Made by a program: the position numbers and the translations under genes
Shown: positions 32,632 through 43,828 of the stretch, piece by piece
Position numbering within the stretch: the stretch's first letter is position 1
Layout of the letters: each line of letters opens with the position of its first letter
The notes under the pieces: generated by a model
Databases searched by the model: none
The model's input: the letters and a program-made list of their open reading frames with translations, nothing else
Told to the model about the DNA's origin: nothing
NCBI GenBank assembly: GCA_019096155.1
Contig: JAHCVI010000003.1
Span: 1,798,001-1,862,000, forward strand
Direction: 5' to 3'
DNA length: 64,000 nt
Source: Staphylotrichum longicolle
Taxonomy: Eukaryota; Ascomycota; Sordariomycetes; Sordariales; Chaetomiaceae

Positions 32632-34969
32632 CTATCTTATCACATTCGAAATGTTGACCACGCCCTTCGATCCCACAGCAATACACTGCCCGTCAGGTTG
32701 GAAGGCTACCGAGAACAATTTCCCGCTGCCCGCATGTTCCACCTTGTTCGCCGCCACCCAGCCGCCATCAGCATCCCGCTTCCACACGTACATGGCCCCG
32801 TTCCCCGCCGCCATGGCCAGTTCATTCCCGTACGGGGAGAAGGCCAGACTGGCAGCCTCCAGACTTCCCGAGCACTGTTGCAGCTCCGCCACCAGCTGCA
32901 TGACGGACCCCGGCCGTGGGTTCTGCTCCCAGACCCAGACCATGCCCTCCTCATCCCCGGCCGCCACGCACAGCCCGCTCGGCGCCCAAGCGAGCGAGCG
33001 CGCTTGGCGTCCCCTGACCGACAGGACCTGCTGAGCGCGCACCATCCCATCGCCCGGGTTGGCCTCGCACACGACCAGCTCGCCCGTCAGGCCGACAGCC
33101 AGCCGCCCGTCGGGCGAAAACGCCAGGGCGTGCACTTGGAGGTCGTCGGCGCTGGCCGTCAGCGTCTTGACCTTGATCGTCTGCACGCAAGTCCGCTTCG
33201 ACAGAAAAGGAGGGACCGCCTTCCAGACGAAGAGCTTGTCGGCGCAAATGTCGGTCGCCGCCACCAGCAGGGCGCCGTCGGGCGACAGGGCCAGCTTGCC
33301 CACGGACTCCATCGAGCCGAGCTTGTTCTTGTGGCACGCCGATTCCTGCCAGCCGTGGCCCTGCACGCTCAGCTCGAACACGTGGATAATCTTGTCGACG
33401 CTGCCGGCGGCGATGAGCCGGCCGTCGTTGGACAGCACCACCGTGTCGATGGTGTGCATGCTGCCGACGCCAAACATGCGGTCCGACTTGCTCGTGCTCT
33501 TGTAGCTGAGGGTTTGCGAGTGCTGCCACATGCCCGCCTGGTTGCGGTCCCACACCCAGATCTGGTTCTTGTACGTGCCTACCACGAGACGCTGCCCGTC
33601 ACGCGAGAAGACGATGGACCCGATGTCGCCTGGGAAGCCGCGCAGTTCTTGGAAGAGGGTGAATTGTGGTCTGGGATATATGGTCAGGGTCAGGGTCGTG
33701 CTTGGGGCTTGGAGCGGCTGCCAATCTTACCTGGGCACAATGACCTCCTGGGGAGGTATGGGCTCTGGGGTAATGGGCGGCGATGCGACCGTCACTGGAT
33801 CAGTCGCCGGCGGTGTCCACGCAGGAGGCGGATCCATGGGCACCTGCATCGAACCCAGCTTTTCCGCGAGGTCTTGCATCATCTTCTGCTGCCGGGTGTT
33901 GAGCATGTCCCTGTTTCGCTGTTCCTCCTGCTCCAGTTCCGACTGCGTGCGGTACAGCGACTGCTTCCGTTCCAGGTCCAGGGTCAGAGACCGAGTCACC
34001 TCCCTCTGCTGCTGCAGCATCTCTTCCATCTTGGCGAGTCTCTCGGCGTGCAGCTGCTCCATCGTCACCCGCAGCCGCTCCTGCTCTCGCCTCAGATTCT
34101 CCACCACTCGGTCCATCTCGGTCTGCTGCTCGTGCAACGCCGTGGCCATGGTCATGTCGCGCTCGCCGACGGCAGCGGTCATGGCTTCGCGAACCTCGAT
34201 GAGCTCTCTCTGAAGAGACTCCTTCTCCTTGCCCCAGGCCCCGTCAAGAACCTGGCCGGCGCCCGTTTGGTCGAGGGTCCTGTGCTCGTCTGCCAACTCC
34301 TTTTGGATATCCAGCGTCACCGTTTCTGGAGCTGCACCAAACGACTGCGGGGCAAACATGCTGATGATGTCCAATGCAGACTGCTTGTTGTTGTAGTGGC
34401 GACGGACCTGTGAGCCGTGCTTCGACATGAAGCCCCAGAATTCTTCAGTCGTCTGAAGCTCCTGCTCGCGACGCTCTCCGACGGCGGGGTCCACCCGTTC
34501 CCACATGGTAGTGGTGAGAACCACCTTCTTCAGGGACTCCTTTCCGCAGAGCTTGTAGAGGAGGGCGATGCTCATCTTGCCCGATCCTTGCATCCGTGTG
34601 TCACTGATGCGGTGGAGATAGAGGATGCCGTTGAGCAGGATCTTGTGGCTGTACGACTCGCTGAGCCAGGCCGAGATCTCACGGAGGACGTCGCTATCCT
34701 TCCTGTTGGTATCGTCCAATCCTGGCGTGTCGACAAGATGGACCATCACTCCAGGACTGTACGTGAAGCTGTGGACTTGGACGTCTCGGGTGCCTGGCTG
34801 CTTGTGAGTGAGTGATTCAACCGTGTAAAAGAAGATGGCTGTGACAGGACTAACATGATTGCAGAGTATCGCCGACCACGGCCTGTTCTCCGGTGCATTG
34901 CGATATGAAGGTGCTTTTGCCAGCACCGGTGACGCCCATTAGGGCGATGTAGATGTGCGTTGTCGCCAT
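32632..34969 (-). CDS. AIG1-like GTPase - coiled coil - WD40 seven-bladed propeller fusion
   Basis: Minus-strand exons 34969-34855, 34793-33731 and 33670-32632 (738 aa), GT-AG, phases close. Domains: P-loop GTPase (G1 GVTGAGKST at residues 12-20, G3 DTPGLDD near 60, conserved YLHRISDTR), with TTTMW where a G4 NKxD would lie. A long coiled coil runs about 215-345, then a Pro-rich linker to about 392, then seven WD40-type blades to the end (for example GSIVFSRDGQRLVVGT, SLAFSPYGNELAMAAG). Splicing is needed to form SCTRDVQVHSF after G2 and to join the linker to the propeller. A possible extra N-terminal exon (35097-35295) is listed separately. Paralogous to the divergent gene at 35441. Probably a cytosolic, self-assembling GTPase using the propeller to sense or bind a partner; this role is inferred. 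Confidence 0.85.
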
Positions 34970-35096
34970 TGTTGCCGCTGCCACTTGGAAAGCTCGCCGC
35001 AACGCGTAGACACTCAGCAGCGCAGTAGAGGGGAAGGAAAGCCTTATCATTTTACGAGTCCCAATGACGGCCCGGGCCAGAGCCCAGCCCACTCAC

Positions 35097-35295
35097 CATA
35101 TCCATGGGAACTTTGCCACAGTGTGTGCTTGTCTGCACAGATGTCGATAAGACGATCGCCAATCATTGCCTCCAGACTCAGCCGCAACGTGATCAGATTC
35201 GCCGTGGCTTCTGTATCCCCCCCTGCCAGTCCATGCAAGGCGTCGGAGTATTGCGGCCGCATCAGGTCTGGACCCATTGGCAGCTGAACAACCAT
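35097..35295 (-). CDS. possible additional 5' exon of the WD40-GTPase gene
   Basis: An open stretch on the minus strand from an ATG at 35295 reads like natural protein (ATANLITLRLSLEAMIGDRL) and ends at a good donor (GTGAGT at 35096-35091). Joining to the acceptor at 34979-34978 keeps the frame into MATTHIYIALMGVTG, adding about 69 residues before the GTPase (total about 807 aa). If real, only about 145 bp separates the two divergent GTPase genes. The alternative is that translation starts at 34969 and this is leader sequence. Confidence 0.4.
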
Positions 35296-35440
35296 TACCG
35301 GTAGCGAGTCTAGAGTGACCACGCCGAAGTGTTGAAATGGGTGGATGTGGCTGCTTGAGCCTTGCGTGATCAATGTTCAACTTGAATCTTGTCGCGAACA
35401 TCCTATCCCTGAGAACTTGTCTGGTAAACGCGCGATAAAG

Positions 35441-36945
35441 ATGGATTCAGACGATACGCTGGAATCAACCGGGCTTCTGTAAGTAAATCTGTCCTAAACC
35501 ACCTTACTCTCGTGGCATTAACCGTCAATATCATTACTGACACCAATATCTGTCGCAGCCCGGACGACGTTGTCATCGCCGTGATGGGCGTGACAGGAGC
35601 GGGGAAAAGCACCTTCATTGAGAGAGTGACGGGCCAGAATGTCGGCGTCGGGCACAGCCTCATGTCTCACACCGTGGGAGTCGGCATATACGCCTACCAG
35701 GTCAGCCCCCACCGTCGGATCTATCTCATCGACACGCCTGGCTTCGACGATACGTCACGTTCCGACACGGAAGTTCTCAAGGAGGTGGCTTTTTTCCTCT
35801 CGCAGATCTATCGCTACCACATCCAGCTCGCTGGGATCGTTTACCTGCACCGCATCACCGACAACCGCGTGTCTGGGACGGCCCTGAAGAACCTGAACAT
35901 GTTCAAGAAACTCTGCGGCCCAGAAGCGTTTGGACACGTGGTCCTGGCCACGTCCATGTGGAATGCCATGGACAGCACGCTCGCCGAGGTTGGCGTCAAG
36001 CGCGAGAGAGAGCTCGTGACGACGGCGTCGTTCTGGGGCACGATGCACAAGAGCGGAAGCCAAGTGGCTCGGTGGACGGGCGACGGCTGGTCCGCGCAAG
36101 GCATCATTGGCAAGATTATTGAGATGCACGACAGGTCGGGCAAGGCCGTGCTCAAGATTCAAGAACAGCTCGTCAACGGCAACCTGAGCCTTGAGGAGAC
36201 GGATGCGGGCATGGAGGTCCAGCGAGAGATCGCGGCGGCGCGGGCCAAGCTGCAGGAGGAGATCGACCAGCTTCGCGAGGCGCAGAAGGAGATGGAGCGG
36301 CAGTCGAACGAGACGCTGGCCAAGGAGCTCGCGCAGCAGCGGCAGGAATTCGAGAAGCAGCTTGTCGACGCGAACGAGGCGCAGGAAGCGCTCAAGGTGT
36401 CGCTGCGCAGCCTTGTTGAACAAAAGACGGCCGAGTACGAGGCTCGGCTTGCGGGTGTGCTTGACGACCAGCGGCGGTTGACCGAGGCACTGCAGGCGAA
36501 AGAGGCCGAGATCGAGCGCTCGCGGCGGATGCACCGCGAAGACGCGGACATGTTCCGCGAGACGCAGGCCCAGCTCGCCAGCGAGTTGGCCACGCTCAAC
36601 AGGAGGATCCAAGAGCAGGAGCAAGCCAAGAACGAGCTTGAGGCACGCGAGGCGGCGAGGCGGAAGCGCGAGCTGGAAGAGGAAAAGAGGGCCCTTGAGG
36701 AGCTGCAAGAGGAAATGCAGCGGCAGCAGCAAGAGGAGGAAGAGGCCGCGGCCAACAGACAGCGAGCGCTCCAGGCCGATATTGACAGGAAGAGGAATCG
36801 AAAGCAGACGCGGAAGAAAGCGATGGGGTTCTTGGGCGTCGTTGCTGGTGTTGGGACTGTGGCGGCGGGCTTCGTGACTCTGAATCCGGCCCTGGTCACC
36901 ATTGGGGCTTCTATGGCGAGTTCGTCGGCCAGGGTTATCTCTTAG
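35441..36945 (+). CDS. AIG1-like GTPase with long coiled coil and Gly/Ala-rich C-terminal hydrophobic segment
   Basis: Two exons, 35441-35478 and 35559-36945 (474 aa). The short first exon encodes MDSDDTLESTGLL and is joined by a GTAAGT...CGCAG intron. GTPase motifs: GVTGAGKST at 23-31, SHTVGVGIYAY, DTPGFDD near 75, YLHRITDNR, and TSMW at the G4 position; the same family-specific features occur in the divergent WD40 gene. A Glu/Arg/Gln-rich coiled coil covers about 215-435. It ends with a basic stretch (RKRNRKQTRKK) and then a Gly/Ala/Val-rich segment (MGFLGVVAGVGTVAAGF and onward) that could insert in membranes. No signal peptide. Function unknown; the layout suggests a membrane-targeting executor. 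Confidence 0.88.
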
Positions 36946-37335
36946 AGTGATATGGTGAGGGGTACGGTCAAGATCTCGGGGAGGCACAGCAACTCAGGGT
37001 AAATCGAAACCACGATGGGTTGCGTAGTGGGAGCTGGTTTAGGGGGCAACAAGGACCGTTCGTGCACCGAAAAACGGAGCCGCGGCCACACCAAAGTGAT
37101 GGAGCTCCCTTTTTGGGCCAAGGAAACTTGGACATCGTGGTAAGAGTCAACTCCCTCAATCTGCCGAGAATAATGGCGCATTTGATAGTATATGATAACA
37201 TTTGCTTGTCTCATGGAAACACAGTCTACCTGATGTGGTACTGGTTATCAGTCATGCTAAACATTCCTCTTACCACCTACACAACGTTGGATAACTTCCG
37301 AATGACACCATTTGTGCGGTCAGGGCTGGAATAGA
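36946..37335. other. convergent intergenic stretch
   Basis: About 390 bp between convergent genes; presumed 3' UTRs, no gene. Confidence 0.4.
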
Positions 37336-38911
37336 CTACAAATGCGTCAACTCCGGTGTCCCCTCAGCGCGTGGCGAGGAGAACCGTGTTTGCACAAAAC
37401 ACTTGACAAGGCCCGCCTCCCTCTTCTCCTGCAAGTGATAGGCTTTGGCAATGTCTTCGAGCTCAAAGCGGTGCGTGAGGGCGATAGTCGGGTCGGCACT
37501 GCCGTCCTCGACCATCTCGAGCAACTCTTCCCAATCTGTGACTAATGTCAGCTTGCGCGTGCCCAGGCAGCGTGTCCGAGACTTACATTTGTGGACGGGA
37601 GCCTGGCCGCACCCGATGAGACGGACGCCGCGCTCCATCAACGAGCCGACATTGAAGTGGTTGGTGACTGTCCGTCCGTCAGCTTCATCCCGCAATCACG
37701 GCCCCGAGAGATCAATCACGCACAGCCCACATAGTCCCCGATGATGCCGACAGCTCCAAACTTTCGCGTCGACATGATGCATTCATTGATCATCTCGCTC
37801 GTATCCTGCTCAGCGCCAATGATGAGCTCCACCTTGTGCACGAAGCCTTTGGCATATTCGCCGCCTGTCGCGTCGATGGCAACGTCCACACCCCCGGGGA
37901 CCATCTCGTGGATCGTGGCGGGCACAGTCTTGCCGCTGTCCAGGTTTGCGTAGTCGATGACCTCGAGTCCTTCCAGTTTGCTCTTGGCGTAGTCGACTCG
38001 CCAGTCTTTATCGATGCCGATCACCCGCTTGGCCCCTTTCTTCAAGGCCCAGTAACAAGCCATTAGCCCGATGGGGCCGAGTCCCCAGACGGCGACGCAG
38101 TCGCCCTTCTGAACTCCAGTGTAATAGACACTGTGGTACGAGGTGGGCATGATATCAGAGAGGAACAGACCTGTGATGTTAGCTCTGCACAACGTAGGGA
38201 GTAAAACCTGATCTTGGACCAACCCTTTTCATCAGGTACCGAATCTGGCAACTTCATCAAGTTGTTGTCTGCCAACGGTACCCGCACGTACTCAGCTTGG
38301 CCGCCCGCGTACCCTCCAGTGAAGTGGGAATACCCGAATATGCCGCCCATGCGCGACCCGTAGAGCTGCTCGTGCAATGTGGACGCGTTGGTATTCTCAC
38401 AGGCTGTCGTCAACTTGTTCTTGCAGTACCTGCACTTGCCGCAAGACACGACGAAGCTATTGACGACTCGTTGGCCGGGCGAGAGAGTGGTAACGCCCGG
38501 CCCGACTGCCTCGACGACGCCGCAGAATTCGTGGCCGAGAATGTCACCCTTTTCCACTTGGAGGATGACGCCGTGCATGATGTGGACATCGCTGCCGCAC
38601 ACAGTGGTGCCCGTCACTCTGACAATCGCGTCATTGTCTTCGATGATTTTTGGCTTGTTGGTCTCCACTAGTAATAGCGCGGTCTGAGCTCAAGTCCCAT
38701 ATAAGTAGTGCTCGTGGGGAAAGCTAAGTGACTTACCAACACGGACGTCGTTCTTGCCCATCCACGCCAGCGCCTTCATCTTTTCCCCGCTTTCGTCCGC
38801 ATACCGGCCACCTTCACGGTTGGGGTTTGAGATGTCGGGGTGCGTGGCTCGGTCCTTGTCCCCGTGGCCGAGGATGGTCTCGAGTTGCTTCGCTGCAAAG
38901 TTCTGGGCCAT
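37336..38911 (-). CDS. zinc-dependent alcohol dehydrogenase (formaldehyde-dehydrogenase-like MDR)
   Basis: Five minus-strand exons: 38911-38737, 38667-38224, 38170-37724, 37667-37587 and 37535-37336 (448 aa), phases consistent. Medium-chain dehydrogenase features: catalytic zinc ligands in TTVCGSDVH and LGHEFCGVVEAVG, a structural zinc lobe with four Cys (CGKCRYCKNKLTTAC), Rossmann VWGLGPIGLMA, and the C-terminal GQAPVHKYWEELL, which forms only after splicing. It has an N-terminal extension of about 45 residues before MKALAW. Length and motifs resemble glutathione-independent formaldehyde or sorbitol-type MDRs. NAD(P)+-linked oxidation of an alcohol is expected; substrate unknown. Divergent from the catalase locus. 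Confidence 0.92.
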
Positions 38912-39979
38912 GTTGATCCGTCCTAATCGGGCAGATGGGAAATGGGGTTTGGGAAGATGAGTCGTCGTGAGGTTACGACGAAGAAGAAGATATTGGTTGA
39001 ACCAACTTGAAGTCTGGTTCCCCTCCGAGTTCGTGCCTGGTTCAGTTGATATCAGTTGCGTAATGATGACGCATCAGAACCCCCTTGAGTCCAAGCATAC
39101 AACTCGGACTCCCGATAGTCCCCATGCAGGATCATGAACCCCGGTCGTGAAGTGTTCACAAAGTTGCTGCTTCAGAACAACATCACTGCCTTCCACTCGC
39201 TTTCAACAGCTCCCCGTGGAGCAAGAGATGTCAATCACGAGTCGGCTGATGAAATTAGGAAAGCCCACCATAGTTCAAGTTCAGAAAGTTGAGCAAGCCC
39301 CCTCGGTGTGTGATTTTGGACCACTAATGAGAGGCAGGTGGGGTTCCGAAAGGGGGGCTCTCCGTACCTAACGTTAGTAGGACGTAGTCGGGTCGGGCCG
39401 GAGAGTGGGGGCCGGACTAACATGGATTCATGCCAGGGAGGCGAAACCTAGCTGACCCTACGCACAAGACATCCCGGAGATAGGACTGTTGAACCCGGGT
39501 CAAGCGGATGTCAGGACTTGTCTCGCATGACACATCCCGTCGAAAGAGGGCTGCTTTGGGTTATGAAACACTAGTCTTGGTTCGCTACCTTTAGGCCTCA
39601 GCGTTTTGATTCGTGTCATTAACCGCGGGTTGCATTTATTCTGAAGAATAGTGGACGTCATGACCTCGAATGGAGCCAAGCCTTCCTCCACAATCGGACT
39701 TTTTGCTCCGAGGACGACGACTTATTGAATTTGAGTCGCATTGATTGCCAGTAGAGCACACTGCACACCGAGTCGTGAACGTCATGATGAGAGACCCCCA
39801 CAGAAATATGCGAGTAAGAACAATGCCTATAATACAAGGTATAGGACCGGCGTCCCTCGGGCATGCTCGCTGAGCCTAGTTGCATCTCTTCGTAGCCCAT
39901 CCCATCCTTTGGCAGGGCCTTTATTCGCTTGAATCAACCATCTGCTTCCAAGTGATTAAACCTTGCACAAATTGTCAAC
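38912..39979. other. divergent intergenic region
   Basis: About 1.07 kb between the ADH start and the catalase start. Open frames are short; no gene, repeat or clear element identified. Confidence 0.5.
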
Positions 39980-41974
39980 ATGAGTCTCAACACCAACCAG
40001 CTCGACCCCCGCCAGCACCCCTTACAGGCAGTGGCTACGGCAATTGGGGCGGGGATTCAGGGGGAGCACCGTAGTCCGCGCGTCAGCCACATGCAGAGCG
40101 CCAACGAGGGTCCCGCCGACATCATCGCCAAGGTGTCCGGTTGTGCGCCTGGTGGGAAGCGGGAAGACGACGCCCCGTACTTTACCAACAATGAAGGTCA
40201 CCCGTTCCCTGATCCGTGAGTGCTCTTTGATATTGAAAGCGAGGAAACGACGGACTGATGAAGGAATGCAGAGCACATAGCAAGACGGTGGGAGGTATTC
40301 CCGTGGCGAGTGATGTTTTCCTCTTTCAGTAAGCGCCATATGATAAGTTTAAAGGCACAACAATTGGTTGACCTCCTACCAGGAAACAGCAGCATTTCAA
40401 TCGATCTAAGCCGTTGGAGCGTATGGTGCACCCCTGCGGATCTGGGGCTTTTGGTCACTTTGAGTGCACCAAAGATGTCACTGCCCTGACTGTACGTTTC
40501 CGCGGTTTGTTGTTTAATCTTGTCCAATATCAGCTAACACGCTCCAGAAAGCAAACTTCCTCTCATCAGTGGGGGACCGGTCTTTGTCAGGTTCTCCACT
40601 GTCACCTTTGGGAGAGAGTTCCCGGACGAAGGCCGCAACCCCCGAGGGTTCGCCATCAAGTTCTACACCATGGAGGGCAACTATGACATTGTGGGCTTGA
40701 ACTTCCCAGTCTTTTTCTGCCGAGACCCAATCCAAGGCCCTGATGTCATTCGATCCCAATCCCGCAACCCAAAGAACTTTCTTCTCGACTTCGATGCCCT
40801 GTTCGACCTCCTGGCCAACACGCCCGAGGCAAACCACGCTGGGCTCATGTTCTTTAGCGACCACGGGACGCCACAGGGTTGGCGCAACAACCACGGCTAC
40901 GGCTGCCACACCTTCAAATGGGTCAATAAGGAGGGCCGGTTTGTCTACATCAAGTACCACTTTATCGCCAAAGACGGGCAAAAGCAATTCACCGACGAGG
41001 AGGCGGTGCGGATGTGCGGCGAGGATCCCGACTACTCCAAGCGGGATCTCTGGGACGCCGTCGAGCGCGGCGATCCCATCGAGTGGACCGCGTTTGTGCA
41101 AGTGATGCAGCCCGAGGACGCCGACCCGGACAAGCTCGGGTTCGACCCCTTCGACGTGACCAAGGTGTGGCCGCGTGGCCAGTTTCCCATGCACGAGTTT
41201 GGCAGGCTGGTGCTCAACAAGAACCCGGAGAACTTCACCCGCGACGTCGAGCAAGCCGCCTTCTCGCCGGGGAGCATGGTACCTGGCATCGAAGACTCTC
41301 CGGACCCGCTCCTCCAGTTCCGCATGTTCTTCTACCGTGACGCGCAGTACCACCGCATCGGCGTCAACCTGCACCAGGTGCCCGTCAACTGCCCCTTCAT
41401 GGCCAAGTCGTACGCGTCGCTCAACTTTGACGGGCCCATGCGCACCGACGCCAACCACGCGGGCAACAAGCAGTACGCGCCCAACAGCTTCTCGCACAAG
41501 TTCCGCCCGGACGCGGCCGAGACCCCCTACGTGGTGCACGACAGCGTCGTCAGCCGCAAGAGCCACTTCTGGCACGAGGGCCAGAAGAACGACTACGACC
41601 AGGCCGCGCAGCTGTGGGCGCGCGTCATGACGCCGCAGCAGCGCGAGAACACGTGAAAGAACACGGCCAAGTATCTGCGACTTGTCAAGTATCCGGAGAT
41701 TCAGGTAAGCCATGCATCCGAATGCTTTGGAACATGGAGTGGCGTGGCGTGCTAACAGCATGTGAAGAAAAAATACCTGGCTCAGCTGCATAACATCTCG
41801 CCTGACTATGCGAGAGGAGTGTTTGAGCGTCTGCCGCAGCCGCAGTTTGACCTGGCCGAGGTCGAAAAGTTGGCTCAGGACGCACACACCTGGTATAAGA
41901 ACAAGGCGTTTCTTCCAAGCGGAGGAGAGAAGTTGGTAGGGTATGCGCCGTCCCAGTCTGTGTATGGAGTGTGA
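39980..41974 (+). pseudogene. monofunctional catalase, disrupted
   Basis: Exons 39980-40215, 40272-40328, 40383-40491, 40548-41704 and 41768-41974 follow a typical fungal small-subunit catalase: NEGHPFPDPAHSKTVGG, the RMVHPCGSGAFGHFECT region with the distal His, FYRDAQYHRIG with the haem-ligand Tyr, and C-terminal KKYLAQLHN. Two lesions break it. At about 40571-40580 the frame shifts between SSVG and PVFVRFSTV, where relatives have several more residues, fitting a small deletion of about 7 nt. A TGA at 41654-41656 interrupts RENT/KNTAKYL. No intron explains either. It would otherwise encode a haem catalase of about 510 aa removing H2O2, in peroxisome or cytosol. Probably inactive unless the assembly is wrong. 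Confidence 0.82.
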
Positions 41975-43828
41975 TGTGGCAGGTGAATCAAGAGAAGTTG
42001 GGATAGCTGTATTCCATCATGTGTCCTCATCGCACGAACTGGGCGATAGTCAGGGGTTCTGTTTCGGCTGTGAACGGGATCACGAGAATCCATCATGACG
42101 GCTGAACTCTGGGTCAATGGCCATCACCTGTATTCATTTAACGTTTATCCACTTCGAAAGAACCAGCTGAAAAATCATGGTATGGGTTGTATCATGAGAA
42201 AAAACCAACAGAAAGACGACCCTTCCACCTCAACAAACGTCTGGCCTCTCGTGTCCCCTGAGCGTCATCACACTCCAACTCAATTCCTACGCTCCTGTCT
42301 TTGTTTCTTTCATTGGATACTCACAAATGTCTATTTTGCCTATAAAAGCTCTGTGGCTGCTTAGAAGGGTCAAGAACAGGGAGCTTTAAGAACAAAAACT
42401 AAACCTTCTGAACGAAAACGAAGACTAGAAGCTATCGTTATCATTGGGAGGGCGAGAACGTGAGTCTAGACCTAGTAGTTTACTTTTCTTTTTAGGTCAA
42501 ACTACTGACTCAGTAGAACTTGTATTACGTACTAAAGACATTTTCGAAGAATCAAAATGATAGGAAGTATGTATACGCTTCGTTTTCGTTATTCCATGTC
42601 TCAACTCGGTTTCCTGTTTATTCTAGGGCGTAATTATAACATCGCCTTGCGACTATAAGTTCTACCAACGTGTTGTAAATCTTATTCTTAACTAACCAAA
42701 CGTATTCTCGCCCCTCCTATTGAAGTAGTGGTGGTGAAGTCAGGTCACTGATCAGTGACCCCAGGTACGTACCACCTAAGGACTTTTAGTTTTTCCTTTC
42801 CGTTCAAGAAGGTAGGGGCTCTTACCCACCCGTTGGTTTATTTAAGGCAGTGTTCATCGACTTGAAAGTCGGAACAGGAGGATCAGACATGGCAGCAGGA
42901 GGGAAGCCTGGCCAGAGTTCACTCATTTAGTTACCACACTCTCTTAGAGGCTTGATCAGCCATCACTTTAGTAGATTAGAGACATTTGACGATGCTTTCA
43001 TTACCGCTTGTTCCGCTGCCCATCCGTGCCCAGGCATTGACGATACACTTAGAGCAGTCTCCTCTAAGCCATACGCTACAGCCCATCACACTACCCTTCT
43101 GATCAGAGGGGAGCCTCGCCGATCAGAGGGAGTGAGCCTTCCTGACCTGAGCCTGGGACCCTCCTGAAGGAAAATAGACAATCTGAAGCGTTCCCAATAG
43201 GAGTTGGGGAGTTTAGTTGAAGGTCGGTCGTAGCAGGGGCTAGGCTTCCACGCCTCCGTGAGACTTCAAAGCGATTGGAAAGAGGCCACCGCAAAGCCAT
43301 TAGCTAAATGCTATGGGTACATCCTAATTACATACTAAGGAGCATCAGTTTAGCTAAGAAATTACCAACGTTCTAGGATCAAGGTAGTATTTTGTCCCCA
43401 ACCTACCGGATCTCCCTTCCCCATATTGCCAATGGCCGACAGGGGCCAAGGGTCCTAGAAGGATCGCAGCTCTCCTGATTCTTTTTGGCGGGCTACATGC
43501 GGGCGGGGTAATTTTGTGCCGAGCTGAGGTGGCCAGCGAGGCGATGAAACAACTCCTCACTGGTCCTTGAATTATGGCCGTGCACATAGAGAATCCCGAC
43601 GTGAGAACCGCCGAGTTTTCGCAGTGGACCGACTCACCGCTAGCATCTGGGAGAATTTCCCATTATCCACGACACAACATCCCGGCTCTAGGGGCCATGA
43701 CACTCTACCGTCAGCAGGGGGGTATATACAAATGGCTGGTAAGGAGCACGGTTGTCGGTGTTATTCCTGTCGACTGACTGAGACCCCCAGCACCGACATC
43801 ACATTCCAAGCCCGCTGGCTCAGGCAGC
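41975..43828. other. gene-free AT-rich island
   Basis: About 1.85 kb with markedly lower GC than its surroundings between roughly 42350 and 42900. Contains a TATA-like CCTATAAAAG near 42340, an 18-bp perfect palindrome (42743-42760), a 10-bp palindrome GGTACGTACC just after it, and a doubled GATCAGAGGG near 43100-43125. No open frame of note. A decayed transposon or LTR is plausible, but no terminal repeats or element proteins were recognised. Confidence 0.45.
42743..42760. repeat. 18-bp perfect palindrome
   Basis: GGTCACTGATCAGTGACC reads identically on both strands, within the AT-rich island, followed within a few bases by a second palindrome GGTACGTACC. Confidence 0.85.

Noticed and set aside
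32698..34413. 571-codon open frame on the plus strand
   Set aside because: It is antisense to the WD40-GTPase gene. The strong G/C third-position bias of the real gene suppresses stops on the other strand; the product is Arg/His/Leu-rich with no domain.
35755..36987. 410-codon open frame on the minus strand
   Set aside because: It is the antisense shadow of the coiled-coil region of the plus-strand GTPase; Leu/Arg-rich artefact.
41654..41656. TGA in catalase as selenocysteine or readthrough
   Set aside because: Filamentous ascomycetes are generally regarded as lacking selenoprotein machinery, no SECIS-like element was noticed, and the gene has a second frame lesion.
40514..41887. 457-codon open frame on the minus strand
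   Set aside because: It lies antisense to the catalase exon, which has clear family motifs; the translation has no recognisable features.
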